Assembly: GCF_041260155.1 (NCBI RefSeq)
Contig: NC_091947.1
Coordinates: 27,551,615 to 27,615,614 of the forward strand
Origin: Ptychodera flava
Lineage: Eukaryota; Hemichordata; Enteropneusta; Ptychoderidae
Length of the DNA: 64,000 nucleotides
Reading direction: 5' to 3'
Part shown: piece by piece, positions 37,701 through 49,527 of the stretch
Layout: each line of letters starts with the position of its first letter
How positions within the stretch are numbered: the first letter of the stretch is position 1
Translations under genes and position numbers: made by a program
The notes under the pieces: model-generated
Told to the model about the DNA's origin: nothing
What the model saw: the letters and a program-made list of their open reading frames with translations, nothing else
The model's database searches: none

Positions 37701-40700
37701 CAGTATAGTTAACAAACAAGGGGTTCTAAAAATAACCTATACCTGGGCCTCTAAGTTTATGACATATGAACATTATTTGTAAACATGAATGTAAATTAAT
37801 GCAAATATTTTACATTCATACACATAAATAATTTAGAATTATACAAATGTCCACTTATAAATGTAAATAAATTGAACTGCAGGAAAACTTGTTACAAACC
37901 TTCAGTTTCATTGAATTTCCTCTTTCCTGGTTTCAAATTTCCATCATTTGTTTGGTCTCCATCTTTGGTAATATTTTCTCTCTTTTTATCCTTCTTTCTC
38001 TTCTTCTTTGTGGAAATTTCAGACTCTGTGATGTTGCTCAAGGCTTGGTCCCCAGATTCTGTGTCATCAATTTTACGTTTCTTTTTGGTCTTCTTCTTTT
38101 TTCCTTCCTTCTTACTTTCTCCGTTTTCAACAGGTTCGTCTTCAGAGATCTGAATATCCTCCTGCATCACTCTTCTCTTCTTCTTTTTCTTTTTGGTTTT
38201 TTCTGAGCCCGCTGCATCAACGTCTTTTTCTATAGTTTGGTTCACACCGTTAACTTTATTTTTCTCTTTTTTCTTTTCTTTTCTTTCTTTCTGTCTTTCT
38301 CCATTTTCAACAGCTTGCTCATCAATGTTTGGTAAATCCTCCCTCACCTTCTTCTTTTTCTTTTTCTTGGAATAATCAGATTGAGTGAGCTCAGAGTTGG
38401 AATTTAAGGCCTGGCTAACTGTCACAGTTTCATCAATTTGATGCTTCTTCTTACTCTTCTTCTTCTTCTTTTCTTTCTTAGTTTCTCCATTCTCTACTAG
38501 TTTCTCGCCTTCCTTCGATTTTTTCGCTTTCTTCTCTTTATCCACTTTTTGAACTGTTTCATCTTCCTTGTCATCATGATCCCCATCCTTGTCTTTGTTC
38601 TTGACCTTGACTTCTTTCTCTTCCTTGTTTTCTTTTCCCTGTTGCGATTTCTGCTTGGCTGGTTCCTCTGACTTGCTAACTTCTGGCTTCTGTTCATTAA
38701 CTGCAGTTTCAGCAGCCTTGGGCTCAGACTTTGCCTGTACATACAGACAACAAATACACAAAAGATTATGTCAGATATATTCTTGATGATCTAAATGATA
38801 ACACATACATAAGCTGAAGAAATTCAGTGACAAGCTTGTGAAATGAACACATAGGTGAAAAGGTTACATGGACAGAAAAATACTTTACCCCTTCATGCAA
38901 AATCATTCTTTACACCTTACAACAAATTTTTCAATAAGTCACAAAGCAATATAACTATATCCGCAACAAAAGCAAGCAAATGTTCCAAAATTTTTAACCT
39001 GGTCACCCTCAATTCACTGTAAACAGGTCCAAAATCAACATACAGATCAATTTGTTTGGGTCAAACCATGATGTTACGGTGACTTGAATAATGCCAACTT
39101 ATCGTTTCTCATGAGTTGAAGTTAACACCATTCCACATGACAGCACAATTAGCAGCTGATGTTTAAATTTAGTGTGTCCAGAAGTTTCATTTTGTTGGAA
39201 TATGAGAGAGGTGATGTACTATGGGATGGTCTGGAGTCATTGCAACCTGCTATGGTGGGAATTGATAAGCCAATGAAGTTATACACTGATAATACAAACT
39301 TTAAACCATGGATCTGAAACAGGTACTGTCATCATTAGTGTGAGAAAAAAAAATACATTAAACTGTCATTTGTGAAGACTTGGCTGCAGCAATCAAAAAA
39401 TTTCACTTCCTGAATGATATTTACAAGGTGCTATTTTGTATTTTGTTGCAAAAACTAATATGTTGGTACTTTTTTACAGCATTTTTCTGAAATACATGTA
39501 CATACCACCTGAAAACTGGAAAAATGTGACACTTTAAGATCATTGAGATTAATTATAGCCAGTAAAACTTGCCAGATTGATTGTTCTTTTAATAAACGCA
39601 AATTTAACAAAAAATCCACTCACCTCACGATTTGCTGAATCAAAAATCTTCCAGAGTTCTTCACATGTCTTTTGATCAGTGACCCGTATACTGTTATGCA
39701 GAAAGTTCTGTAAAGGAATAGTCAAATAGGGTTTACAAGTCTTGCTGTTGTAGTGGCTGGCAGGGCCTTTAATGTTTGACTCTGACACAGAGAAGACCAT
39801 ATGTAAGAAGTATTGTGTGATGGAAAATTGATGTACCGTATTCCTCCTATTATAAAACCCCCTTTTCAGAACCAAAGGTAACGGAAAAGCTGTGGGGGGC
39901 TGTATAAACGGATGTCACCGCGAAATCGAATGCCGTAGTTAATTTATGCTAATTAATGCAATGTTATGCAAATTTTATGCCAATTTTTTTTTTAATTCAC
40001 GCGAGCACTGCAGACAACTCATACTTTGTGATATCGACTCATGGCCATGCTGCGTTGATACTGACAGTCAAATCTGTACGGTATTAATTAAAATTAATGG
40101 AGATCTACAAGTTTTGAAATTTAGCGTATTTGCCATAACCTCTTTTGCCAAACAATACGATAGCAATAAATGTTCGTATTTCGTGTATAGATAATCACCA
40201 CGATACTTCGTTGCGCTCCACAGCAGCAGCTTGCTCCCCATAGCATGGCCACAAAGGTCAGACAATGAGTAAAGGGAAAGTCCCTAAAGTTCCGCTGGCT
40301 GTGATTGGTCAATTCACGCAATAAGTCAAAGGTGTTAGTGCATGAGGTCAGGGTAAAGTTCTGTTCAGCACATGCATGTGGTGGTGTCCATCCGATGTTT
40401 TCTATTTACGATTTTCAATTAGCGTACTCCTTTAAATAAACGATCAACTACACGTTTATTTTTGCTCCTACGGTAGTTTCAAAAAGTGTAACCGTATCTC
40501 AAAACCAAATGTGATCTTACGAACAGGCAGGCACTAGGCTCGAACTGATAAAGTGTTGAAACATCGGCTGGCCATGGCCGAGACGAAAGATTGCTACGCC
40601 AATCTGCTTACGATTTGATGAATTGAATTTTTGGCAATAAATCTTTGAAGTTTTTTATTATTTGTATTGGTGAACGAAATGTCTCTTGATGTGGAATTCA

Positions 40701-43700
40701 GTCATCTATGATCAACTGTTCGGAATATGGTACAAACATGCACGTTTTTGTTCTAACTGTAAGTGTATAGGGCCGTTTATGAGGTTGGGTATTTTTCTCT
40801 CGCAAGACTTCGAAAGCATGCATAATCTTGAAAATCTGTTACACTATCACCTACTCATTCAGGGCTCGAAATAACTTTTTTCGCTAGTAGTCCCATTGGG
40901 CTACCATTTTCTGAAGTTGGTAGCCCAGTGACAAGGTCTGGTAGCCCATGCATGAATGAAGAGTTTTTTTTGTAAAGGATATGATATTTTTATTTATAAT
41001 CTAGACAATGAGAGATTTATTTTGCATGATTCTATCCAGGAAGTGAATTTTCTAGCCGTTTGACATCAATGCCTGCAGATTATAGCCTTAGGAGAATGGT
41101 AGCATGTGTAGTGGACAACGGTGACGCCTCAAAGTTTGACGACCTATTCACACATACATAGAACTTATATACAAATTTTTGATGTTCGCCTTGACAACTT
41201 TTCACTCAGCACGTGTAAACATAACATGGCTAAAAATTTCAGGATAACAACTTCGTACAGTCATGTTCCTAATACTTTTGTCGCAATTGGCTATATTTCT
41301 CCACCATAGTACACTATCATGGGATGATCTGGTACACTTCGGAAAGCGTGATTTGTGGATGGCCCGACAGTTTTTTTCTTTCCAGTTTGAATAATTTTGT
41401 GTATAATAATTGTGATTGCTACATTGTGATAATAACTATGAATAATTTTGTGTATAATAATTGTGATTGATACATTGTGATTAAATAACTATGAAAATGA
41501 ATTTTCATTGGCCATCATTTCCCGAGCCTGTCATCCAAGTACATGTACATATAAGTTCAGATAATGATATTTTATTGAAAGTTTGTCGCATAAATTCGAC
41601 TGCACTGTTGCATTTTAATTTGCATAAAAAAGTCATAGTCTGGCCTTTCTGTGTCAAGCTTGGTTGACTGTCGGACCGAGCGTATGTCATCTCAGAGCGA
41701 TCAATATCATGTCGCCCACTAAGTAATTTCATGTCCCAGGCTTTGGTAGTCCGTGTGGGCTACCATTTCATGGACTTTGGTAGCCCCAGGGAAAAGTTTG
41801 TAGTCTGTGGACGCGGGATTACCGCTAATTTCGAGCCCTGTCATTGCCGGGACTAGTTCAGGAAACGGACACACACAAGCAAGAAATGCCGTTCAAACAA
41901 TAAATACGGTACATTTATTACATGAGAAAAACTATGTGCAAAATTGATAAAACATTCACGAAAGAAATTCAAAGAATTTTCAGTTCATGCGCGGAAGAAA
42001 CTTCGGATGTCGCGTTTGTCGATACGATTGCCCTCTTCATCAAAGTCAAACCCGTCGAAGTCTATATCGTCATCTTCCCCCTTGTCATCAAACACGAGTC
42101 CTACGGCTTCATTTTGTCATCGAGTGCCGGAATCTCCTCGGAAATCATGATGTCTTCAGTTCCGTCGAGTGCATTCGCGATACCCGTGGAAAGGAACGAT
42201 ATTTTCACCACGTGAAATGAGCGAATAGTACTTGATCGACATGTTCAAAAACTCGACTATTGTAATGTTCATGTAATGGTAGTCAAATGGCATCGAAATA
42301 TTCGATTCGTACTTGATCAAGATGTTCAAAAATCTGCTTATTTTGACAGTAGCAAAATGACAGTGACGAAAAGACGGCATTGTACTAGATCGAGACGCTC
42401 AAAAACCCAACTCCTATAATGTTCATTTGCATAGCGAAATCCAAGCGGAATTTTATCGCCAGGAACGATAGAACTGTTCCTGATTAAAATGTTCCAACAC
42501 CAAATAATAGTGTGCTTGTTTTCAGCTTTGATACTTCACTTTGGCACTTGTTTGTGACTTTGATAAGCAACGTAGGTGTCTCGGGTATCCTTGTCTCATT
42601 ACATGACAATGGCTCTATTGTTCCAGTCAGAATTTGGGTGTACCCCCCTGGGGGGCATTATAAACGAACTAACAGCCAATTACGAATCGATAAAAATAAA
42701 AATAATCCTGGGGGGCGTTATAATCGGGCGGGTTTTAGAATCGGAGGAATACGGTATATCCAGTAGCAGAGAAGGAAATGACTGCCTCTCTGCCTGCATG
42801 GGCAAGAACATTTTTATCTTGGTCCATATACTCAAAATCAAGGACTTTCTCTAAGACTTTTTCAGAAATTTTCACTGACTTTCTAGGACTTTTTCAGGTA
42901 TTGTCACTGGCTTTTTAATGTAACAATATTTTTTATTAATATTATTTTTGAAGTATATAATTTTTATTTTTTAATTATTACTTTTACGATAAAAACACTG
43001 ATCATCTTGCCCTTTTTGAAAATTGTGGATGGATTATCACTTTTCTAGGACTTTCCAGGACACTCTAGAATGCTTTAAAAATCAATGACACTAAACGTTG
43101 ACTTTAAAGAAGCATGTGGACCCTGATTCCTAGTAGGGCTGGTAAAATTTCAGAGTTACCTGCCCTGTGGATGGGTGAAAATGATTTCTAAATTTGGGTT
43201 GACTAAGATAAGAGCGAGGCAAGGTATAAAGGGTATACATTATGCAATAAAGAATTATCTTGGTATGTACTATTTTTTCTCAGACAGATGACTTTTCAAA
43301 ATTACTTGCACAGATGTCTGGCTGTTAGTTTTAATGAATTTCATACTCTGACATAAGATATGTACCTGGTATGTTACAGAGAACAGTCAACTTTGTCTCT
43401 CTTTCACAACCTGTAAGCCAAATTTGGTATTTCTCCTGACTGTTTTCAACACAGAGGATAACCTGTACTTGAGGAAAGAGAATGACGGGATTTACACAAT
43501 TAGTATTTATGGCTATTATCAAATGTGTGACTAACCAATAGAGGCCATCTCCACTAGTGACTGTGGTGAGGGTTATTGTAACCTAGCTAGAGAGTCTCTG
43601 AGTTTTTGACCACCCACACAGACAAATCTCTGTTGCAGGCAACATTTTACACCAACTTTCTTGGTGTTGTGCATTTTCTATAGTATAGATTTTTTTGTCA

Positions 43701-45542
43701 TTTAATGTTTAACATTTCAAACTAAAACAAAGGATAAATAAGTACATCAGTGTCAATATCGATCCTCAAATCCGTGAACACTTTCAAAACATAGACCTTG
43801 CTCTTGGTTACATAGATGTCAATCAACTATTGAGATGGCAAATTCCCCTATAGCGGTAAGTTTTACAGACGCCATTGGCAAAGCTATGGCAGATTATGAT
43901 TTTATTCTATTATGTATGAGAAGTGTTATCACTTCCCAGCTTCTCTCAAATCTGAATTGTCTGCCATGTTCATTGAGCCATCTGGGCACACACAGGACTG
44001 GAAGAAGACCCAGTCCAGAATATTTAAATTTGCCTGCAGTAGAGATCAGTGTAGCTACTGGTGAGACTCCCCAGCTTGGTTATAATTATCCATGTCATGC
44101 TAAAATGTCTGTACCTTGAACTTGGCTTGCTTTCTTGGGATGTTGATGTACCCAGTTACTTGCTTGACAAGGCCAGCCATTCTTGGACTAAGTTTTTCAG
44201 CTTCTGATGCCTGCTTTACTTTTTCCAGCCAGTTTGCCTGTTTTACTTCCCCTTTGGAGAGTTTTCCTGCCGATGCTTTTTCTTCCATGTTTCCATATTT
44301 TTCATCTTCTGTGATACATCTAATGTGACTGTTGTACTCGTCACCACTGTTGATATAAGAAATACAATTTTGAGTCAAGCCAGATTCCACATCAAAAGTT
44401 TGAATTTCCATCACTTCATACAAACTTCAGAACTTGAAAACATTTGACAAAATAATCATAAATTGACTATCTTTAAAATACACTAATAAAACAAACATGC
44501 ACAGCAACAATATATACAACATAGTGTTTCTTTGTAGGACACATTATTTCACAGTGTTTCTCAAAGAACTGCACTTGGGTGATGTTCTCCCATCTGTTGT
44601 ACTCATTCCGGTAAGTTGAGCTACAGTTTGGACTTGGGCCAATGTGGACTTTCGGACAAATGCTGGCCAGTAATATTCATCTCCAATGTTTTAAATAACG
44701 TGCACGTTATAACGTATGACAATAAATCCTAAGGCTGTATGTTTGAATATTGCAATGGCTTTTTGAAATTTCACTGAGGGTGCAGGACCATAAAGTGTGA
44801 TGTTACATGTAGTTTTGTTCAGCTTTTTTGTCTCATCACATTAGTTTTTGCATGTGAATGGAGTGAACTTTAAGGAAATACTGCCACTTTTCACGCAAGT
44901 TACCTGTTAATACATGTAGAATGCAACTCGAGGACAGAGATTTAGACTCAAAATTCTACAATACTTTGCTGCTTTGCCACTCGTGTGGGCTCATTTTGAG
45001 ACTTGTTGAGTACATGAAATCTTCACTGTATACAGTCTTTTGGAAAATTGAAAAATTTTATTTTTCACCATGGAGATAACACTGCAAAATTTGCACAGTG
45101 ATGTAGACTCCATGAGGAAAGTTTTATAACAAAACGTTACAGTCTTTCAGTTTTAAACTGCAAACTGCTTTAAGAAAATATTGATCTTGACAGTAAATTA
45201 AATGTACATGTAGAAAATCCTACAGACTGTACAACACATTCATGGGCAAACCCAGAAAATAATTGAATGGAATGGAATTCAGGCATGATCAAACAAGGTG
45301 CCCAAACACTCCCCTGATTTTAGTAGAGTAGGTGAAAATACCCACAGTTGAATGCTATCGGGAAGAAACTGGATTTGGATACTTGACATTCAAAGAAATT
45401 CAAAAGAAAACACTCACTAGAATTCTTTGCCACAGTCAAGGCATGACAGCACCTCACACTGGGGACATTTGGTTTGGTAGTGTTTCTCCACTTGGTTTTT
45501 CTTCACTGTCTGTCCGCACGCATTGCAATTGAAGAACACCAT
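32636..45542 (-). CDS. LYAR: LYAR orthologue, cell growth-regulating nucleolar protein, 7 coding exons
   Basis: Minus-strand exons in order: 45542-45418, 44346-44115, 39707-39624, 38734-37900, 36942-36862, 33634-33549 and 32776-32636. All phases match, giving 1584 nt and 527 residues. The N-terminus MVFFNCNACGQTVKKNQVEKH is read through two zinc fingers with ligands C6, C9, H21, C26/C29, C34/C37, H49 and C52, followed by the family segment CITEDEKYG. Next come IPRKQAKF and EELWKIF, a very lysine- and glutamate-rich region (about residues 148-452), and a conserved C-terminal winged-helix-like module (KFRWESTIK, IKKLRKK, FNRKIQKNKKFK, KVKLAES). LYAR is a nucleolar protein linked to ribosome biogenesis and growth. 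This copy is longer than human LYAR (about 380 residues) because the charged region is expanded. Confidence 0.93.
33549..33634 (-). CDS. LYAR: LYAR coding exon 6: conserved C-terminal module, first half
   Basis: Acceptor CATTACAG and donor AAG|GTAAGA. It encodes KFRWESTIKSVLETAEDNA and SIKKLRKK, matching the family KFNWKGTIKAIL and IKKLRKK. Confidence 0.9.
34118..34174 (+). repeat. tRNA-like SINE head fragment, copy 2, with B-box
   Basis: GCTAGGCGACTGATGCCGTA contains a GGC..GCC stem around a seven-base loop. It is followed by GGGTTCGAACCC, a perfect tRNA T-arm/B-box. The acceptor stem and A-box are not convincing, so this is a tRNA-derived repeat rather than a working tRNA gene. Confidence 0.5.
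34196..36629. mobile_element. PIF/Harbinger-like non-autonomous transposon, 2.43 kb, in LYAR intron 5
   Basis: Terminal inverted repeats start GGGGCCGTCGATAATAAAAG and match for about 50 bp at the far end (CTTTTATTATCGACGGCCCC). A TAA duplication flanks both sides (34193-34195 and 36630-36632). A three-base TAA/TTA target with GG-starting ends fits PIF/Harbinger. The interior has a 43-G run, two alternating AAGACATTT..ATGCATT..GTAT-type repeats (34760-35150) and a 200-bp duplication at 35690-36110. No transposase was found. Confidence 0.75.
34705..34747. repeat. Homopolymer of 43 G
   Basis: Uninterrupted G at 34705-34747, followed by AGGGGAG. It is capable of forming G-quadruplexes. The length reported may be unreliable because such runs are hard to sequence. 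Confidence 0.9.
36862..36942 (-). CDS. LYAR: LYAR coding exon 5: acidic linker
   Basis: 27 codons, phase 1-1, acceptor ATATGTAG and donor A|GTAAGG. Residues are acidic (EDSEKGEMDTTHDSDDPP). The exon is symmetric, so skipping would keep the frame. It is supported mainly by splice signals and phase rather than by conservation. Confidence 0.75.
37900..38734 (-). CDS. LYAR: LYAR coding exon 4: long lysine/glutamate-rich low-complexity region
   Basis: 835 nt, about 278 codons. The exon holds repeated blocks of the form VENGE followed by KKEKKKKK, ending GKRKFNETEG. The blocks recur four times or so (about 38500, 38310, 38130 and shorter ones), which suggests internal duplication of one charged module. 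It is probably a disordered nucleolar-targeting and RNA-binding region. It enters in phase 0 and leaves in phase 1. Confidence 0.9.
39624..39707 (-). CDS. LYAR: LYAR coding exon 3
   Basis: A 28-codon exon between a CTTTACAG acceptor and a GAG|GTGAGT donor, phase 0-0. It encodes NFLHNSIRV and EELWKIFDSA, which align with the family segment NWMKNSLKV and VWNIFSEA. Confidence 0.88.
40860..41840. mobile_element. CAGGG-terminus element nested in the pogo-like element, 5-bp target duplication
   Basis: Ends CAGGGCTCGAAATAA and TAATTTCGAGCCCTG with TCATT on both sides (40855-40859 and 41841-41845). Inner subterminal copies of GGTAGCCC and GGGCTACCA occur in both halves. CAGGG ends suit the hAT superfamily, some groups of which make 5-bp duplications. 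No transposase is seen. Confidence 0.7.
41985..42216 (-). pseudogene. Pogo/Tigger-type transposase, C-terminal remnant
   Basis: The minus strand reads KISFLSTGIANALDGTED, like the conserved SF..CGISNALDGTED segment after the DDE domain. After a stop and frameshift it runs into an acidic tail (DDDIDFDGFDFDEEGN). The catalytic domain is missing. Confidence 0.6.
44115..44346 (-). CDS. LYAR: LYAR coding exon 2: end of second zinc finger and conserved helix region
   Basis: The acceptor is ATCAACAG. The exon encodes YGDEYNSHIRCITEDEKYG, the KQANWLEKVKQA helix and IPRKQAKFK, and ends in phase 0 at AAG|GTACAG. It matches the family order up to the RKKAKF segment. Confidence 0.9.
45418..45542 (-). 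CDS. LYAR: LYAR coding exon 1: start codon and zinc fingers
   Basis: The exon runs from ATG (45542 downward) to KEF plus TA, then the donor GTGAGT. The split tyrosine codon is completed by exon 2, giving CGKEFYGDEY. The exon is too short to appear as a long open frame. It is identified by the LYAR N-terminal motif and the spacing of its cysteines. Confidence 0.9.
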
Positions 45543-45590
45543 GGTTCTGTCTCTCTCTTTAACTGAAAAATATTTCCAGAAGCTGTATTT

Positions 45591-45592
<2 letters not shown>

Positions 45593-45641
<49 letters not shown>
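45593..45641. repeat. (GA)n microsatellite just upstream of LYAR start
   Basis: About 24 GA repeats begin 51 bases upstream of the LYAR ATG (a CT tract on the LYAR sense strand). It lies in the likely 5' untranslated region or promoter. A GAGA-type regulatory role is possible but not shown. Confidence 0.9.
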
Positions 45642-45646
<5 letters not shown>

Positions 45647-46294
45647 TACATGTAGTTTTTGAAGACTATATGGCCCTTAATTACTAGTACGCTGGGTTAG
45701 AGCAATCTTACTGGCCAAATATTGAAGAACTTCAAGCTGAAGAGTTTAGCTGCATTTTCCTGCACTATTTGTGGGGGTTAAATGCTGGACATATATGTGA
45801 CAACTCATATCCATGCAATAATATCCAGCTTAATTATCCTCTAGCTTTTGACTTTTAAGTATTTTTGCTCAATATGTATAAACAGTTTTTTGTCCGCTTC
45901 CTGTCTTTGGTTTATGGCACGTCACTCTCAGAGGGTGATATGCAGTGTTGTTATTCTTGACGATGGAATTGGACTCTCGAAGTCTGATCTGAATTTAAAA
46001 ATCAACATTGATGAGTACCTGTACAGTCAATGTTGACAAGCTGAAGTTCAGCTCGTAGGATAGCGTTATGCACCATGCTGCAGAATGTATAGACCTAGGC
46101 TATAGCAACCATTATCGACACATGCAACACAAGCTTGGGAAAAATTGTTGAAAGTTACATTTCAAGTTTGTAATGCTACCATACTTGTTTTGATGTGCAA
46201 GCCAGTCAATAGACTTCATGCACCCTCGAGCAGGTGGAGGAAAATTATTACACGCATTGCGTGCTACATGATTGATATATGAATGGCTGCATCG
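45642..46294. other. LYAR upstream flank, nothing recognised
   Basis: Presumably holds the LYAR promoter. No TATA box or clear initiator was identified. Confidence 0.45.
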
Positions 46295-46408
46295 TAGCCC
46301 TGCGTACCGTGCTGTGTGTTCCTGGCGTTACGGCCCCCACCCACAGTGGTTGGGGCCGAGTAACGCCGGGATCACCCCGGGATCACACAGCACGGTACGC
46401 AGGGCTTA
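46295..46408. mobile_element. Foldback mini-element, TAGCCCTGCG ends, 10-bp target duplication
   Basis: Arms TAGCCCTGCGTACCGTGCTG and inverse (one inserted T on the right). The 10-bp direct repeat GGCTGCATCG lies at 46285-46294 and 46409-46418. It shares its terminal motif TAGCCCT(G/A)CG with the palindrome at 47894, so the two belong to one family. Confidence 0.8.
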
Positions 46409-46673
46409 GGCTGCATCGGTATTTTTAGGCACAGAATGATTGGGGGACTGTCGACAGTCTAGCGAGTTAAGTGTGAAAGTGTGAGGCTAAACACAGTCCC
46501 TCCACCAAAAGGGACTGTGGGCTAAAGTATGTGCATAGAGGCGAGCACGCTTGAACATGGAATTGAACCCATTGCGGAGCCATCTTACGATGAATTTCAG
46601 CTCACCTGGACAAGGCTTCACGGTACCAGATGTTCTGAATCAGATGACATGGCATGTCAAGTTTACTTTGTGT

Positions 46674-47331
46674 TAGCTGTGATATCGCAGCGGGACTTGT
46701 GGCGTGTATTGAACGCGCTCGGGTCATTGGGGTCATCGCCCACAGTCCCGCTGCGAGCCAACGCATAGGCTTCGTTGGCAGTTTACTATGAGACCGACCG
46801 GTATCGTAGATTTAGCTCGCAAAATAATAAAATAGATAAAGCATGCAAAAAATAAAATTATACCTACTGTATCACTGACTATCTGAGACTCATCTTCTAC
46901 TCCTGCTAACGAGCCCGACCATGACAACATGTATTTTCAACCGTTTTTCGGAGTCGTCGATGGTTCCTGCTTGAATTTGAACTTTTGACCTCCAACGTAT
47001 TCAATGCGTTGTACGCGCGATCGAGCAAACATCGTAGAACCGTCGACGGCTCACGGGAAAATGGTCGAAAATACGTGTTCTTATCTTCAAGAAAGTTAGC
47101 AGGCGCACAGAATGAGTCTCAGATAGTCAATGATAAAGATGATATAAGTTTATTTATTCAAAGGCTAATATAGTTCATTATTTTGCAAGCTAAATCTACG
47201 ACACCGGTCGGTGTCGTCGTAAACTGCCAACGAAGCTTATGCGTTGGCTCGCAGCGGGACTGTGGGCGATGACCCCAATGACCCGAGCGCGTTCAATACA
47301 CGCCACAAGTCCCGCTGCGATATCACAGCTA
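46674..47331. mobile_element. Mutator-like foldback element with 9-bp target duplication
   Basis: Long inverted arms of about 250 bp begin TAGCTGTGATATCGCAGCGG and include GCGCTCGGGTCATTGGGGTC, with few mismatches. The flanking repeat ACTTTGTGT is exact at 46665-46673 and 47332-47340. No coding region. Confidence 0.8.
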
Positions 47332-47499
47332 ACTTTGTGTGTGTTCCTTCCCCCCACGGTCAGACAGCGGCCCCGGGACCGTGGCGCACCGAAACGCCTA
47401 CATCTGCGGGCCCACAAGAATAGTATGTACTGGCCGTGATGTTTTCAACTGCTGAAAGCAACCTTGTAGGTAGACAGCAAGCAAACAAGACTCGCTTTC

Positions 47500-48655
47500 G
47501 ACATATACTTGCTCCACATATTACAGTGGAATTTGATCGAGTGTCCGTTTTGCCTTGCAGAGCTCGACAAGTCTACATGTTGCTTATCATTAGAAAAGTA
47601 AACATTTGCAACAAATTCAGTCTTCGTCTTTGGTTGGTGTTAGATTACAGCGCGCGGCAAACGTTTCCCATACACTGTCTCGTCACGATCACTGCAGTCG
47701 TTTCAGCATGTCACTCACAACAAGCTTAACACTGCACTATGCACATTACCAGTTTTCTTTTAGGTGTTTACTTTTGAATTGGGAAGAAAATTATGAAGAA
47801 CAAGTAAAATCTTTGAAAAAAAACCTTTCTTCTCCTCTCGATGTCAGCAATCACGACAACAGTTCCTTCAGCATGTAGTCTGTAGCATTGCCATAGCCCT
47901 ACGAGTATGGCGAGAGTGTCCGGCTTTGGCTACGCCGCGGCGTAGCCAAAGCCGGACACTCTCGCCATACTCGTAGGGCTAGCATTGCCAGTGCAGTCTA
48001 CTCTATCAACAAGTTTGACACGATACAACACTGAATATTGTCAAGCAGAAATGCTAAACACTCCTGCATGAAACTTAATCCCGCTTTCTCTTTTGTCCCA
48101 GCTAAATGAAATTTTCTCAATTGACACTTCTCTGAGCTACAAAATAGACTTGAAGAAAAGTGTTGATTTTGCACATGCAAGTGCAATTCAATCAACACGG
48201 TACATTTTGCGCCATTGAATAACACACCCAGTGTTTCTGAAATAATTCACTGTATTTGGCACTTAATTTCCCGGACGACATCATACACGCCCAGCGTCAG
48301 TCCGTTTGATGTTGAGGATTGTTCGAGAAAAATATGCCAATGATTTTTATCTGAGTTGTATTTCCCAAATCAAAGTACACAAAATTAGCTGAAAGAAAAC
48401 TTTGATGATGTGCTATAGCTATAGTGCGGTGTCAAGCTTGTTGTGCATGAGTGGCATGCTGAAACGACTGTCATGATTGTAGACTAGACAGTGTATGGGA
48501 AACGTTCGCCGCGCGCGCTGTATAATCTAACATCAAAGACTCAATTTGTTGCAAATGTTTACTTTTCTAATGATAAGCAACATGTACACTTGTCGATCTC
48601 TGCAAGGCAAAACGGACACTCGATCAAATTCCACTGTACATTTACAACCGACATA
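47500..48655. mobile_element. Long inverted repeat, arms about 280 bp, loop about 580 bp
   Basis: The left arm (47500-47790) and right arm (about 48365-48655) share runs such as GTGGAATTTGATCGAGTGTC, GTTGCTTATCATTAGAAAAG and GTTTCCCATACACTGTCT. Arms are about 85% alike, so this is older than its neighbours. Outer boundaries are not fixed. Confidence 0.65.
47894..47981. mobile_element. Perfect 88-bp palindrome with 9-bp target duplication, nested in the 47500 inverted repeat
   Basis: TAGCCCTACGAGTATGGCGA.. reads identically on both strands through 44+44 bases with no spacer (centre GCCG|CGGC at 47937/47938). GCATTGCCA flanks both sides (47885-47893 and 47982-47990). Exact symmetry and exact flanks suggest a young insertion. 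Confidence 0.88.
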
Positions 48656-49495
48656 TTGACTCGGAGACTCGAGTACACGTGGGTTTACCAACACCGCACC
48701 AGTGTACATACTGAACGCTCGCGCACATGGCGACGTACTGAGCATTAATCGTGTTTACATGAGAACGATCACACGGTTATGATGTCAGTGGGTCGATAGC
48801 CTTCACACGAATACATCTATAGCGTTCATTGTCATTTCAAGATTCAACGAAATTTGAATTACCTTGAGGCTTTTGTGAGTCCTCTGCTACAAGTATCTTC
48901 GTTGACCCCAAACAGCTGATGTACTGTATGTGTCAAGGGTGACGTTGAGGGCGTACATCATGATAGCAAGCCGCGGCAGTGCAGAAATATTTTAATACAC
49001 CGAGATAGTACTAAGACAGGTACAATTTAGATCATAAACTGGAGGGACTGTGGCTCGATCGAAACAATAAATGATAGGATGTAATGTAGTTCAATTGAAA
49101 GCTCGTTCCGGCCTTTGTCATTACTTCCAAAAGGCAGCGTTCCCAAAACCTTTGGAAGGGCCGGGGGTGAGGCGACTGGTAAATTTGGAATAAAGATTGT
49201 TTTCAAGCTCTCGAAACCCTAAAAAAATTCAAGTACTTCTTTCCCACCAACAGTAATGTTTAAGTAACTCTGCCTGTCGTGTGCAAACGGTGTCAACTTT
49301 TTACTTTCTTAGTGCTGTAATTCATAAAAATTTAGAGAAAAAGGATAGCAAATTTCATTGGCGCGTCGCCCATGCGCATAAAGAGTGTTATGGAGTGAAG
49401 TACATGTAGTTTGTGTACCCCTATATGGCACTTTGATGGACATTCTAGAGTCCCGTATATTGCAACTGAAGGTATCAGCTGAAATGATACAAAGC

Positions 49496-49527
<32 letters not shown>

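Larger units (their letters stand above)
39836..42754 (-). mobile_element. Pogo/Tigger-like transposon in LYAR intron 2, 2.9 kb
   Basis: Ends CCGTATTCCTCC and GGAGGAATACGG are flanked by TA on both sides (39834-39835 and 42755-42756). Subterminal G/C-rich repeats of the form CCCCCC..TATAAACG occur near both ends. A transposase C-terminus remnant lies on the minus strand at 41985-42216. The right end of the element is 1.36 kb from exon 2, and the left end only 128 bases from the exon 3 acceptor. Confidence 0.7.

Noticed and set aside
37872..38786. Plus-strand frames rich in Phe, Leu and Ser opposite the LYAR exon 4
   Set aside because: They are the reverse complement of lysine codons (TTT/CTT runs) and only look like membrane segments.
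43835..44119. 94-codon plus-strand frame in LYAR intron 2, overlapping the exon 2 edge
   Set aside because: No recognisable motif; its end overlaps the LYAR exon 2 donor on the other strand.
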